From Pseudomonadota bacterium (GTDB taxonomy: Bacteria > Pseudomonadota > Gammaproteobacteria > Steroidobacterales > Woeseiaceae), in assembly GCA_027618995.1 (NCBI GenBank), contig JAQCGO010000022.1:1-36720 (forward strand): a DNA stretch of 36,720 bases, in the 5' to 3' direction. Below the pieces are notes generated by a model. The model saw nothing but the letters and a program-made list of their open reading frames with translations, was not told the origin of the DNA and did no database searches. The translations under genes were made by a program, and so were the position numbers. Positions 23,085 to 31,509 of the stretch are shown here, in pieces (position 1 is the first letter of the stretch; every line of letters starts with the position of its first letter).

Positions 23085-25907
23085 TTACTCGACGGCAAAC
23101 ATCATTCGGACCGCAGCGCGCCTTTGTACCGCGACGCCATTCTCGACTATCGGTTCAAATTCCCATCCTTCAACAGCCGTGACCGCCGCGTCGACGAAGG
23201 TCACACCTGGATCGGATTCGCGAACTGAAACGTCGGTGACGGTGCCATCGATATCGACGGTGAACACGACGTCCACCCAGCCCGACAAGCCGCGCCGCTG
23301 GGCTGCACGTGGATATTTCGGACCGACGTACTTGGTGCGTACCAGGCTGCTGACCGCAACCGGTGTCGAATTGATGATGTTGTTACTGGTGTCAATTACC
23401 ACGACATTTTCGGCAGCCGCACTCTCATCGCTCCCGAGCGCATTCGCGTCAACCGAAGTAGTTGCGGCCAATGGCTCGGTGATGGTTGCATCGGTTGCGC
23501 CTGCGACTACTTGCTCGGTGGCCAGGACAGCCGCGCTTGCTTTCTCGGCCGCTACTTGCTCCGCCGCTGCCTGCTCGGCTGCTGCTTGCTCGGCCGCCAC
23601 GCGTTGTTCCTCGGCACGAATTTCCTGCGCTTCACGATCGCGCGCTGTGTTCAACGCCGCCGTCGCTGCAGCGAGCTCATTGCTGCCAGGATCGAGTCGA
23701 CGTGCGTCGGCGAGCAGTATGTCGGCGGCATCAAAATTACCCGCATCAATTTCGGAACGCGCCTGCAATACCAATTTGCTTGCGATGACATTGAGTCCCT
23801 GACGCGCCGCGGTATTACCTGGATCGTTGCTCAAAGCGAGTTCAAAGTAGTAGCGCGCATTGTCATTGGAGGGTGCCGTGAGCTTGCCCGCGTCAAGGCG
23901 CTGCGTGGCCTTCGCCAGAACGTCATCGACACGTTGCGCACTTTGTGCGGCGCTTAGCTCACCGGCAACCAGCGCGATATCGGTTGCGCCATCTGATTTC
24001 AGTGCACGGGCACCGTTGAGTGCAACCGCCGCATCTTCGTATCGGCCACCGCGAATCGCGAGTCGAGCCGAGTCAAGAAAGTCCCGCAATTGCATCTGCG
24101 CAAGCTGCGCGTTCAGGAACGGCAGCCGGGCATTTTCGGCATCAGCCAGGGCGACGCGCTGCAAGGCCGCTGCTGCATCCTGCGGGCGTTTTTCCAGCAA
24201 TGATGATTCGGCTTGACTCAGAGCCTGCCCAATGACCGCCTCGAGTTCGGCGGCAACGGTTTCGTTCCCCGGCGCTGCCACGGCGGCTGCCAGATAGAGT
24301 TCGATCGCATTACTGCCTGGCGGGTTGAAGATTTGTCCGGCGTTGGCTGCGAGCCGCGCGTCCTCCAGCAGTTCGTCAAGGTCGAGTTGTGATCCGGTGC
24401 GAGCCGGGGCTTCAATTACAGGGTCCGCCCCGGTAATCCGCGGCGTGCTACCGAGCGATGGTTCGTTCAACGCCGCATCGTCCAACCCGCCAAACAGCCA
24501 CCAGCCAAGTCCAAGGGCGACCACAATCGCGGCAGCGCCAAGGCCAAGGAGTTTTGCTTGTCCGATCAATGCGGCAACGGAAAAACCCGCCTCGCTACGT
24601 GCCGCTGGTGTTGCGACCGCTGTGGCCGTGGCATTCTTGCGGCTTGTGACCGACGAGAGGGTCGAGCCAACGGTTCGCGCGATACCGGTCATCGTTTCAG
24701 TGAAACTCTTGTCGTCGCCGCCAAATGCGTCGCCCAACGCGTCGCTTGCTAATGAAGCGGAATCGACCGGTACCAGCCGCGGCTCAACTTTGATGACGGG
24801 TACAGTCTGAGACTGTCCCGGTCCGGGTCGCTCGCTGGCGATCTTCGGTTCTGACTTCGGCTGCGGTTTCACGGCCTGCGGTGCTGCAGGCGCCGCCTTG
24901 GGCGCTACCGGCGTGGGCGCTGCGACCTTGGGTCGTGTTGCAGTGGGCGGTGCTGCCTTGGGAGCAGCGACTTTGGCAACCGGCGGTACCGATTTCGGTG
25001 CTGCCTTGGTTTCGGGTGCAGCACCGACGGTGCGAAATGCCGCATCGGGTGCTTCGAGATGGTGTTTGACGGAGGCCTCGATAGCAAGCCGCGCGCGACC
25101 CGGCGATACCGGCTTCAGAAGGAAGCGATATACCTTGCCGCGATTGATCAGGTCCATGAGCATTTCGCGGTCGTCACGGCGCCCCGCGACGACGGCCACG
25201 AGGCGTGGTGTGGTCGTGCGCAGGTGCAGGGTAAGTTTCTCGACATTGTCGCCAACCATTGCTGCGTCTATAACCGCGACACCGACCTTGTGCTTGCGCA
25301 CCGCGTTATCTGCCTGCGCCAGCGTATTGGCGTAAATAATGTTGTGCATGCCACGGGTGCATTCCTTGACCGTGACCAGAAATTCTTCGTCTTTCGTCAG
25401 TACGAGCACATCGACGGCCCGAGCGCCTACATTGGCCTCAGGCGATACTTTGTCGGGATTCAGTATCGGCATTCTGCCGGTGACATCAGTGATAATCGGC
25501 GAGCCGTTCTCGGCGGTTTCCATGACGATGTGTTCGCCGGTCGGCTGGTCCATCGCGGCGCTCGTGTCATTAGCGGAATAAGCAAGCGCCATCAAACGAC
25601 TCTGCCGTGTGGCGTTGTCGATAATCGTACGCAAGGAGTCGGCCGTTACCCCACCGCGGACGACCTGGAAAACCTCGCGGTCACCAACCAGGGCTTCGAC
25701 TCCTTCGCCATCATTGCCGGCAAGCAGGATGCCAATCGTGTCGGGAGAACGCTTTTTCGCTTCGCGCAATGCGTCAAGACCGCTCATGCCGGGCAATATC
25801 TGTGCCGTGATGATGACATCGATAGATGTCTGGCCGAGCATGTTGAGTGCCTCACTGCCGCTGGTTGCACAGTGCACCGTATAACGATCGCCGAACCCGG
25901 TACTCAA
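23085..25907 (-). CDS. Receiver-like / TPR / TonB multidomain energy transducer
   Basis: About 940 residues counted from the TTG at 25907. Domains in order: a receiver-like domain cut at its N-terminus (about 1-105) whose phospho-acceptor Asp position is Ala35 (VIITAQILPGMSG); a second receiver-like domain (about 165-285) with Asp214 in AVIDAAM and Lys266 in RFLLKPVSP; a Pro/Ala/Lys linker (about 295-375); one membrane helix (about 452-473, LLGLGAAAIVVALGLGWWLF); a TPR-like helical region (about 505-750); an Ala/Glu/Gln coiled coil (about 755-795); and a TonB C-terminal domain (about 855-940) with VGPKYPRAAQRRGLSGWVDV and VTFVDAAVTAVEGWEFEPI. Topology puts the receiver-like part in the cytosol and TonB in the periplasm. 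The first beta strand of the receiver (TQILLLHSEQSTLDKLST) is encoded upstream of the TTG, so that start is not natural. No exbBD or receptor gene is nearby. Confidence 0.85.
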   Translation of the reverse strand: MSTGFGDRYTVHCATSGSEALNMLGQTSIDVIITAQILPGMSGLDALREAKKRSPDTIGILLAGNDGEGVEALVGDREVFQVVRGGVTADSLRTIIDNATRQSRLMALAYSANDTSAAMDQPTGEHIVMETAENGSPIITDVTGRMPILNPDKVSPEANVGARAVDVLVLTKDEEFLVTVKECTRGMHNIIYANTLAQADNAVRKHKVGVAVIDAAMVGDNVEKLTLHLRTTTPRLVAVVAGRRDDREMLMDLINRGKVYRFLLKPVSPGRARLAIEASVKHHLEAPDAAFRTVGAAPETKAAPKSVPPVAKVAAPKAAPPTATRPKVAAPTPVAPKAAPAAPQAVKPQPKSEPKIASERPGPGQSQTVPVIKVEPRLVPVDSASLASDALGDAFGGDDKSFTETMTGIARTVGSTLSSVTSRKNATATAVATPAARSEAGFSVAALIGQAKLLGLGAAAIVVALGLGWWLFGGLDDAALNEPSLGSTPRITGADPVIEAPARTGSQLDLDELLEDARLAANAGQIFNPPGSNAIELYLAAAVAAPGNETVAAELEAVIGQALSQAESSLLEKRPQDAAAALQRVALADAENARLPFLNAQLAQMQLRDFLDSARLAIRGGRYEDAAVALNGARALKSDGATDIALVAGELSAAQSAQRVDDVLAKATQRLDAGKLTAPSNDNARYYFELALSNDPGNTAARQGLNVIASKLVLQARSEIDAGNFDAADILLADARRLDPGSNELAAATAALNTARDREAQEIRAEEQRVAAEQAAAEQAAAEQVAAEKASAAVLATEQVVAGATDATITEPLAATTSVDANALGSDESAAAENVVVIDTSNNIINSTPVAVSSLVRTKYVGPKYPRAAQRRGLSGWVDVVFTVDIDGTVTDVSVRESDPGVTFVDAAVTAVEGWEFEPIVENGVAVQRRAAVRMMFAVE

Positions 25908-25958
25908 CTTGTCCAGGGTGCTTTGTTCGCTATGCAGTAACAGGATCTGTGTTTTAAA

Positions 25959-25985
25959 TCATTCCAACGACACCGCGATGCCTCC
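25959..25985 (-). other. Probable native start region of the TonB-fusion gene with in-frame TGA
   Basis: On the minus strand GGAGG (25985-25981) is followed 7 bases later by GTG (25973-25971), then TCG TTG GAA and TGA (25961-25959). The frame then continues TTT AAA ACA CAG ATC CTG into the receiver domain. A TGG in place of TGA would give MSLEWFKTQILLLHSEQ, a good domain start. An ATG at 25962 is out of frame by one base. Confidence 0.5.
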
Positions 25986-26146
25986 ATGGTTTATGTTGAA
26001 TTGAGCACGAGGTCCTTCGTGTCGGGGGAGTATAGCCGCGGGTCCGGAGAAAAATGTCGCAAGGGGCAGACAGAGTTTCTAATCTGTGACGCGCAGCACA
26101 TTCAAAGTGCAGGCCCCGTCACAATTGGCTTGCAGCAAAGCAGACA

Positions 26147-26193
26147 GGGGTCAGGGCGCTTTTTGTCAAAAGGGCTCTGACCCCGTTTCGGGG
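26147..26193. repeat. GGGGTCAG-type inverted repeat with second small hairpin
   Basis: GGGGTCAGGGCGCTTTT (26147-26163) faces AAAAGGGCTCTGACCCC (26168-26184), with 15 of 17 pairing. A second hairpin CCCC-GTTTC-GGGG overlaps at 26181-26193. The GGGGTCAGAGCCC motif is a recurring extragenic repeat in gammaproteobacteria. It lies just past the thrS stop and may end that transcript. The remaining bases 25986-26146 hold nothing I can name. Confidence 0.55.
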
Positions 26194-26200
26194 TGATTTT

Positions 26201-28114
26201 CTAGCTGCGGTTTTGGACTTCCGCTAGTAGCGCGTCGAGTGCCTGTTGCAGCAGCAAGGTGACCTGATCTTTCGATCCAAGGCGACGTACCGCGACGGTC
26301 TTTTCGTCCACTTCGCGTTGGCCGACGGCCAGCAACACCGGTATTTTTGCAACGCTGTGTTCGCGCACCTTGTAAGAAATTTTCTCGTTGCGCAGATCGG
26401 CTTCGGCGCGCAGTCCAATGGCGCGCAGGTCACGAACCACCGACGTGGCATAGTCGTCGGCGTCCGAGGTAATCGTGAGTACCTTGACCTGGACTGGTGC
26501 CAGCCAGAGCGGCAGGTTGCCCGCGTGATGCTCGATCAGGATGCCGATGAAACGCTCGAGCGAACCGAAAATAGCGCGATGCAGCATCACCGGCAGGTGC
26601 TTGTTGCCGTCCTCGCCGATATAGGTTGCGCCGAGTCGTCCCGGCATATTGAGGTCAACCTGCAAAGTGCCGCATTGCCAGTCACGGCCGATAGCATCGC
26701 GCAACACGAATTCGAGTTTCGGTCCGTAGAAGGCACCTTCGCCCGGGTTGTGCGTGTAATCGAGCCCGGAGACTTCGAGTGCTTTGAGCAGTGCTGCTTC
26801 CGCCTGGTCCCAGACGGCATCTTCGCCAACCCGTACCTCGGGGCGGTCGGCGAACTTGATGCGCACATCAGCAAAGCCGAAAGCGCTGTAAATGCTCAGG
26901 AGCTGGCGGCAAACGGCGATCGATTCGTCGGTGATCTGCTCCGGAGTTACAAAAATATGTGCGTCATCCTGGGTGAATGCACGCACGCGCATCATGCCGT
27001 GCAATGCGCCGGACGGCTCATAGCGATGGCACTTGCCAAATTCGGCGAGCCGGTAGGGCAGATCGCGGTAACTGGTGATGCCCTGCTTGAAGACCTGCAC
27101 ATGCCCCGGGCAATTCATGGGCTTGATCGCGTACTGCCGACCGTCAACCGTTTCGGTCGTGTACATGTTGCTGCCGAACGCATCCCAATGACCCGACGCC
27201 TGCCAAAGCGATCGATCCATCAGCTCGGGCGTATTGATCTCGCGGTAACCGGCGGCATTCTGCTGCTGGCGCATGAACGCGACCAGAGTCTGAAATACGC
27301 TCCAGCCTTTCGGGTGCCAGAACACCGCACCCGGCGCCTCTTCCTGGAAGTGGAACAAGTCCATGAGTTTGCCGAGACGTCGATGATCACGTTTTTCGGC
27401 TTCCTCCAGCAGTTGCAGGTATTCGCGTAGCTGCTTGTCATTCGCCCAGGCTGTGCCATACACGCGCTGCAGCATCTCGTTGTTCGAATCGCCGCGCCAA
27501 TAGGCACCGGATACCCGCGTTAGCTTAAAGGCCTTGCCGAGTTTGCCGGTAGACGGCAGGTGCGGGCCGCGACAAAGATCGATGAACTCGCCTTGCCGGT
27601 ACAGCGTGATGGGCTGATCGGATGGAATGCCAGCGATGATCTCGGCTTTGTAGTCCTCGCCGATGCCACGGAAAAACGCCACGGCCGCATCACGATTCCA
27701 GACTTCGCGCTCGATCTGCTCATCGCGATCGACTATGTCCTGCATGCGCGCTTCGATAAGGCTCAGATCAGCTTCGGTAAAAGCTTCTGCACGCGCAAAA
27801 TCATAGTAAAAGCCGTTTTCGATAGCCGGACCGATCGTCACCTGGGTGTCCGGCCAGAGTTCCTTGACCGCCTCGGCGAGCACATGCGCGGCGTCGTGGC
27901 GCAGCAGCTCGAGCCCGGCGGGTGTGTCGCGCGTTACGATTTCGACAGCAACATCGGTATCGATGGCGCGGCTCAGGTCAAGCATCTCGCCATTGACGCG
28001 CAGTGCTACCGCATCGCGCGCCAGGCCCTTGCCAATACTGGCGGCGATTTCGCTGCCGCTCGTGACATTGTCGAAGTGACGGACAGAACCGTCAGGTAAG
28101 GTAATATTCGGCAT
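26201..28114 (-). CDS. thrS: Threonyl-tRNA synthetase
   Basis: A 637-residue class II aminoacyl-tRNA synthetase close in length to E. coli ThrRS (642). It starts with a TGS domain ([16 protein letters not shown]). The editing domain has [16 protein letters not shown], and the catalytic core has the zinc Cys in [11 protein letters not shown] and motif 2 in [20 protein letters not shown]. The C-terminal anticodon-binding domain includes [17 protein letters not shown]. In E. coli thrS is followed by infC and ribosomal genes; here it stands alone, divergent from zur with about 60 bases between. A 394-residue antisense ORF at 26246-27430 is its shadow. Confidence 0.97.
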   Translation of the reverse strand: MPNITLPDGSVRHFDNVTSGSEIAASIGKGLARDAVALRVNGEMLDLSRAIDTDVAVEIVTRDTPAGLELLRHDAAHVLAEAVKELWPDTQVTIGPAIENGFYYDFARAEAFTEADLSLIEARMQDIVDRDEQIEREVWNRDAAVAFFRGIGEDYKAEIIAGIPSDQPITLYRQGEFIDLCRGPHLPSTGKLGKAFKLTRVSGAYWRGDSNNEMLQRVYGTAWANDKQLREYLQLLEEAEKRDHRRLGKLMDLFHFQEEAPGAVFWHPKGWSVFQTLVAFMRQQQNAAGYREINTPELMDRSLWQASGHWDAFGSNMYTTETVDGRQYAIKPMNCPGHVQVFKQGITSYRDLPYRLAEFGKCHRYEPSGALHGMMRVRAFTQDDAHIFVTPEQITDESIAVCRQLLSIYSAFGFADVRIKFADRPEVRVGEDAVWDQAEAALLKALEVSGLDYTHNPGEGAFYGPKLEFVLRDAIGRDWQCGTLQVDLNMPGRLGATYIGEDGNKHLPVMLHRAIFGSLERFIGILIEHHAGNLPLWLAPVQVKVLTITSDADDYATSVVRDLRAIGLRAEADLRNEKISYKVREHSVAKIPVLLAVGQREVDEKTVAVRRLGSKDQVTLLLQQALDALLAEVQNRS

Positions 28115-28175
28115 GATATGGTCTGGTTATGAATCCGGATGAGGCAGCAGGCACGGCGCGCTATTGTACAGAAAA

Positions 28176-28679
28176 ATGGCTATGAACCACCTGGCATCAA
28201 CGACAAACACATCACCCCACGATCATAGCGATTGTGTGCAGACCGCCCTGGCAACGGCAGAACAACTTTGCCGTCATCGCGGTTTGCGGTTTACGGCGAT
28301 CCGACAGCGTGTCCTCGAACTTGTCTGGGACAGTCACAAGCCGATCGGCGCCTATGACATTCTGGAGACACTCGGCCGGGAATCCACCTCTGCGGCTCCG
28401 CCTACCGTGTATCGGGCACTCGATTTCCTGATCGAAGCGGGTCTTGTTCACCGACTCGACTCGCTGAACGCCTTTGTCGGCTGCCCGGATCCGGGCAAGC
28501 GGCATGCCGGGCAATTCCTGATTTGTACCCGTTGTCGCACCGTGACCGAGCTCAGCGACCCCGAGATCGAACAATTGATCGCAGGCAAAGCCGCCGCCGG
28601 TGGCTTTACGGCCATGCGCCAGATGCTCGAGATCGAGGGGCTGTGCAATCATTGTCGAACTACGGCGCAAAGTGCGTAA
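28176..28679 (+). CDS. zur: Fur-family zinc uptake regulator Zur
   Basis: A 167-residue Fur-family repressor. The DNA-binding helix lies in PPTVYRALDFLIEAGLVHRL, identical in pattern to E. coli Zur, and IGAYDILETL precedes it. Structural zinc cysteines occur as CTRC (117-120) and CNHC (157-160). The block CPDPGKRHAGQFLICTRC is of Zur type rather than Fur type. With zinc it would repress zinc uptake genes. Starts at TTG 28164, ATG 28176 and ATG 28182 are all in frame; 28176 is a compromise because no Shine-Dalgarno sequence decides. The znuABC genes are not in the window, and no clear Zur box is seen in the thrS-zur gap. Confidence 0.9.
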   Translation: MAMNHLASTTNTSPHDHSDCVQTALATAEQLCRHRGLRFTAIRQRVLELVWDSHKPIGAYDILETLGRESTSAAPPTVYRALDFLIEAGLVHRLDSLNAFVGCPDPGKRHAGQFLICTRCRTVTELSDPEIEQLIAGKAAAGGFTAMRQMLEIEGLCNHCRTTAQSA

Positions 28680-28714
28680 AATGGCGCTCCCTACAAAACG
28701 GCCTTTAGAAATTC

Positions 28715-30397
28715 ATGAATGACGCACTACCGCGGGACTTCATCCGCCAGATCATCCACAGCGACCTCGAAACCGGCAAGCACACCGCCATCGTCACGCG
28801 ATTTCCGCCGGAGCCCAACGGCTACCTGCATATTGGCCATGTCATGTCGATCTGCCTCAATTTCGGCGTTGCCGAGGAGACCGGTGGCCGCACGTTCCTG
28901 CGTTTCGACGACACCAATCCGGGCAAAGAGCGTGAGGAGTATGTAGAGGCGATCGAACGCGATGTGCGCTGGCTTGGTTTTGACTGGGACGAGCGGCTGA
29001 CGCATACATCGGATTACTTCGATGCACTGTACGACTATGCGGAACAATTGACCCGGAACGGCCTGGCCTATGTTGACAGTCTGAGCGCGGATGAGATTCG
29101 CGCGCATCGCGGTACGCTCACTGAAGCGGGCAAGAACAGCCCGTATCGTGATCGCCCGGTCGAGGATAACCTCGACCTGTTCCGCCGCATGCGTGCCGGC
29201 GAATTCGCCGATGGTGAGCACGTGCTGCGAGCGAAGATAGACATGGCGTCGCCGAACATCAATTTGCGCGACCCGGCGCTGTATCGTATCCGGCACGTTG
29301 CGCATCAGCATACGGGCGACAAGTGGTGCATCTACCCGATGTACGATTTCGCACACACGATGTCGGATGCGCTGGAGCAGATCACGCATTCGCTTTGCAC
29401 GCTGGAGTTCGAGGATCATCGGCCTTTGTACGACTGGCTGCTCGACCAGCTGAAACCCGAGCATCGTCCGCGGCAGATTGAGTTCTCAAGACTGAATCTG
29501 GCCTACGCCATCACCAGCAAGCGCAAGCTGAATGCGCTGGTCGATGATGGTGTCGTATCCGGTTGGGATGACCCACGCATGCCGACGATTGCCGGTTTGC
29601 GGCGGCGCGGTTATCCGGCGAGCGCGCTACGCGAATTCGTCAAGCGCGGTGGCGTGACCAAGAAAGACAAACTGATTGAGATGGCCGTGCTCGAGAATTG
29701 CATTCGCGAGGAACTGGATTTTTCGGCGCCGCGCCGCATGGCTGTGCTGCAGCCGCTGAAAGTCGTGCTCACAAATTACCCGCAAGGCCAGGTGGAAATG
29801 ATGCCATCGAGCAATCACCCGAACCGACCCGAATTCGGCACGCGCGAGGTGCCGTTCTCAGGTGAGTTGTTTATTGAGCAGGACGATTTCATGGAAGACG
29901 CGCCGAAGAAGTTCTTCCGCCTGAAGCCCGACGGCGAAGTGCGCCTGCGCAACGGCTACATCATTCGTTGTGATGAAGTGATCAAGAACAAAGCGGGTGA
30001 GGTGGTCGAATTGCGCTGCTCGTACGATCCCGATACTCGCAGCGGCACCGGTACCAGTGATCGTAAAGTGAAGGGAACGATCCACTGGGTATCCGCCGCG
30101 CACGCGCTGCCGGCTGAAGTGCGCCTCTACGATCGCCTGTTTACGGTTCCCGATCCGAATGCGGCCGAGGACTTCATGGCGGTCCTGAACCCGGATTCAC
30201 TCGCGACGGCGCGTGTGATGCTTGAGCCGTCACTGGCCGAACTCGGTGTTGGAGAGGCCGTCCAGTTTGAGCGCCTAGGTTATTTCTGCGTGGATTCTGT
30301 GGATCACAGCGCGAAGGCGCCGGCGTTTAACCGCATTGTCACGCTCCGTGACTCGTGGGCGAAAGTCGAACAGCAGGCCATCGCGCAACGCGGCTAG
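28715..30397 (+). CDS. glnS: Glutaminyl-tRNA synthetase
   Basis: A 560-residue class I synthetase (E. coli GlnRS has 554). The HIGH motif is at residues 39-42 in [15 protein letters not shown]. The KMSKS-like motif is [10 protein letters not shown] near residue 268. [14 protein letters not shown] and [20 protein letters not shown] bind substrate and tRNA. The C-terminal beta-barrel anticodon domains follow ([20 protein letters not shown]). GlnRS is typical of gammaproteobacteria and supports the taxonomic call. It starts 35 bases after zur and may share its transcript. Confidence 0.97.
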   Translation: MNDALPRDFIRQIIHSDLETGKHTAIVTRFPPEPNGYLHIGHVMSICLNFGVAEETGGRTFLRFDDTNPGKEREEYVEAIERDVRWLGFDWDERLTHTSDYFDALYDYAEQLTRNGLAYVDSLSADEIRAHRGTLTEAGKNSPYRDRPVEDNLDLFRRMRAGEFADGEHVLRAKIDMASPNINLRDPALYRIRHVAHQHTGDKWCIYPMYDFAHTMSDALEQITHSLCTLEFEDHRPLYDWLLDQLKPEHRPRQIEFSRLNLAYAITSKRKLNALVDDGVVSGWDDPRMPTIAGLRRRGYPASALREFVKRGGVTKKDKLIEMAVLENCIREELDFSAPRRMAVLQPLKVVLTNYPQGQVEMMPSSNHPNRPEFGTREVPFSGELFIEQDDFMEDAPKKFFRLKPDGEVRLRNGYIIRCDEVIKNKAGEVVELRCSYDPDTRSGTGTSDRKVKGTIHWVSAAHALPAEVRLYDRLFTVPDPNAAEDFMAVLNPDSLATARVMLEPSLAELGVGEAVQFERLGYFCVDSVDHSAKAPAFNRIVTLRDSWAKVEQQAIAQRG

Positions 30398-30505
30398 GCT
30401 TCAGTATTCCGTTCAGCTCCCGTTTAATAAAATGTCATCTGCGGTTAAGGATACGGGCCGTATTCTGCCTTCGAACGACAAAGGAACGTTTGTAAGGAGC
30501 CCGTC

Positions 30506-30727
30506 ATGGAAATCATTTACGCAGCAGAGAAACGCAGCATTGCCACGCTGTTGAGTGAGTTTACGGATCGCCTGGTCCGGCCGGACGAAATCGAGGTGAC
30601 TGAAGACCCGAACGAGACCGGGAGTTTTCGCATTGGCTTCCTGTTCGAGCACTATGTAATGGCGCCCGACGGAAGAATCGAATGGACGAATTCGGTCTGC
30701 AGAAATAGCCTTGAATGTATTGGGTAG
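30506..30727 (+). CDS. Small protein of unknown function
   Basis: A 73-residue acidic protein (MEIIYAAEKRSIATLLSEFT... FRIGFLFEHYVMAPDGRIEW) with no signal peptide, membrane segment or metal motif. A strong Shine-Dalgarno AAGGAG (30494-30499) lies 6 bases before the ATG, and the sequence has the look of a folded alpha/beta domain. I do not recognise the family. It lies 108 bases downstream of glnS and just upstream of the IS remnant. Confidence 0.6.
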   Translation: MEIIYAAEKRSIATLLSEFTDRLVRPDEIEVTEDPNETGSFRIGFLFEHYVMAPDGRIEWTNSVCRNSLECIG

Positions 30728-30875
30728 GCCGGCAAATCGCTGACGTTGTAATCAGGGGCGTACCGCTGGGTCCTCTTGTGCCGACCAGGCGGAGTGTCAG
30801 CTATTCTCGGAATCGTTCCGCCCCAGTTTAGTGGACACCCTTAAATGTGCACAATAGTGTGCGAGGAGGTGTCTC

Positions 30876-31169
30876 ATGCCAAAGAAGAAGTATCGACGGT
30901 ATAGCCCTGAGTTCAAGCGTCACGCATTGAAGCGAGCCAGCGACGACGGAGTCACGGACAGGGATGTGTGTGCGGATATCGGGATCAGCGAGCGGCAGTT
31001 GCGGCGCTGGCGAGACCAGTGCCGGTTGCTGGGTGATCAGGCGTTTCCAGGCCAGGGCAAGCAGCGCGACGACGAGATCGCTGATCTCAAGCGCAGACTC
31101 GCAAAGGCAGAACAGGAAAGGGATTTTTTAAAAGATGCGGCGGTTTTCTTTGCCAAGGAGTCGAAGTGA
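30876..31169 (+). CDS. IS3-family transposase OrfA
   Basis: A 97-residue protein with the OrfA helix-turn-helix (SPEFKRHALKRASDDG, then DRDVCADIGISERQLRRWRD) and a C-terminal leucine-zipper-like coiled coil (DEIADLKRRLAKAEQERDFL). OrfA binds the element's ends and, alone, usually inhibits transposition. It is preceded by a GAGGAGG Shine-Dalgarno sequence. The partner OrfB has been lost, so the element cannot move by itself. Confidence 0.88.
   Translation: MPKKKYRRYSPEFKRHALKRASDDGVTDRDVCADIGISERQLRRWRDQCRLLGDQAFPGQGKQRDDEIADLKRRLAKAEQERDFLKDAAVFFAKESK
31124..31134 (+). promoter_or_regulatory. Programmed -1 frameshift site of the IS3 transposase
   Basis: TTTTTTAAAAG lies near the end of orfA, with the heptamer T TTA AAA in the zero-frame register needed for -1 slippage. 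In intact IS3 elements this makes the OrfAB fusion transposase. Here it leads nowhere, because orfB is gone. Confidence 0.5.
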
Positions 31170-31504
31170 GATACGCATCGCGCCTTTTGCGCATCGGTGG
31201 CGAGGCGACGCAGTACACCGCCGGCCAGGACAATGTTGGCGAGGTATGGCTCAGCCACCAGGCCGCGACCGAATTGCTGCATCAGCAGCATGGTTTCCAG
31301 CGGTCCGCCGTCGAGTCCGCCATCACGTTCGGCAAATGGCAGGGCGGTCCAGCCGAGATCGCAAAAGCTTTGCCATACGTCGGGATTGTATGCGCACGTA
31401 CTGGCCGCCGAGGCCTGTCGGGCTGCGAAGTCGTATTCGTTTCTGACAAATTTCGCGACGCTGTCGCTGAGCATCGACTGAAATTCATTGAGTGAAAAGT
31501 CCAT
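31170..31504 (-). pseudogene. Acyl-CoA dehydrogenase small subunit, truncated at the IS junction
   Basis: The reading frame begins MDFSLNEFQSMLSDSVAKFV and keeps the acyl-CoA dehydrogenase N-terminal helical domain (CDLGWTALPFAERDGGLDGG, LETMLLMQQFGRGLVAEPYL) up to LRRLATDAQKARC. It then reads antisense through IS orfA. About 110 of an expected 370 to 390 residues remain; the FAD-binding and C-terminal domains are lost. It starts 5 bases after the stop of the large-subunit gene, the arrangement of paired (alpha/beta) acyl-CoA dehydrogenases such as the pimeloyl-CoA type. Confidence 0.8.
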
Positions 31505-31509
31505 TGCGA

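Larger units (their letters stand above)
30821..31180 (+). mobile_element. IS3-family element, truncated left-end remnant
   Basis: The remnant contains a probable left terminal region (CCCCAGTTTAGTGGACACCC at 30821-30840), an intact orfA and only the first few codons of orfB (GTGAGATACGCA). It then changes without a gap into an acyl-CoA dehydrogenase gene on the other strand. The right end, orfB and its DDE catalytic residues are missing. The left border is inferred from the terminal-repeat-like sequence and is not exact. Confidence 0.65.

Noticed and set aside
25948..25962. Programmed -1 frameshifting at ATTTAAAAC as a start mechanism of the TonB-fusion gene
   Set aside because: The TTTAAAA heptamer is not in the zero-frame register of the ATG at 25962, so classical slippage would not give the receiver frame.
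26246..27430. 394-residue plus-strand ORF opposite thrS
   Set aside because: thrS is certain on the other strand; the ORF has no domain and follows from codon bias.
28115..28175. Zur box in the thrS-zur gap
   Set aside because: No AT-rich palindrome resembling the Zur consensus could be found in the short gap.
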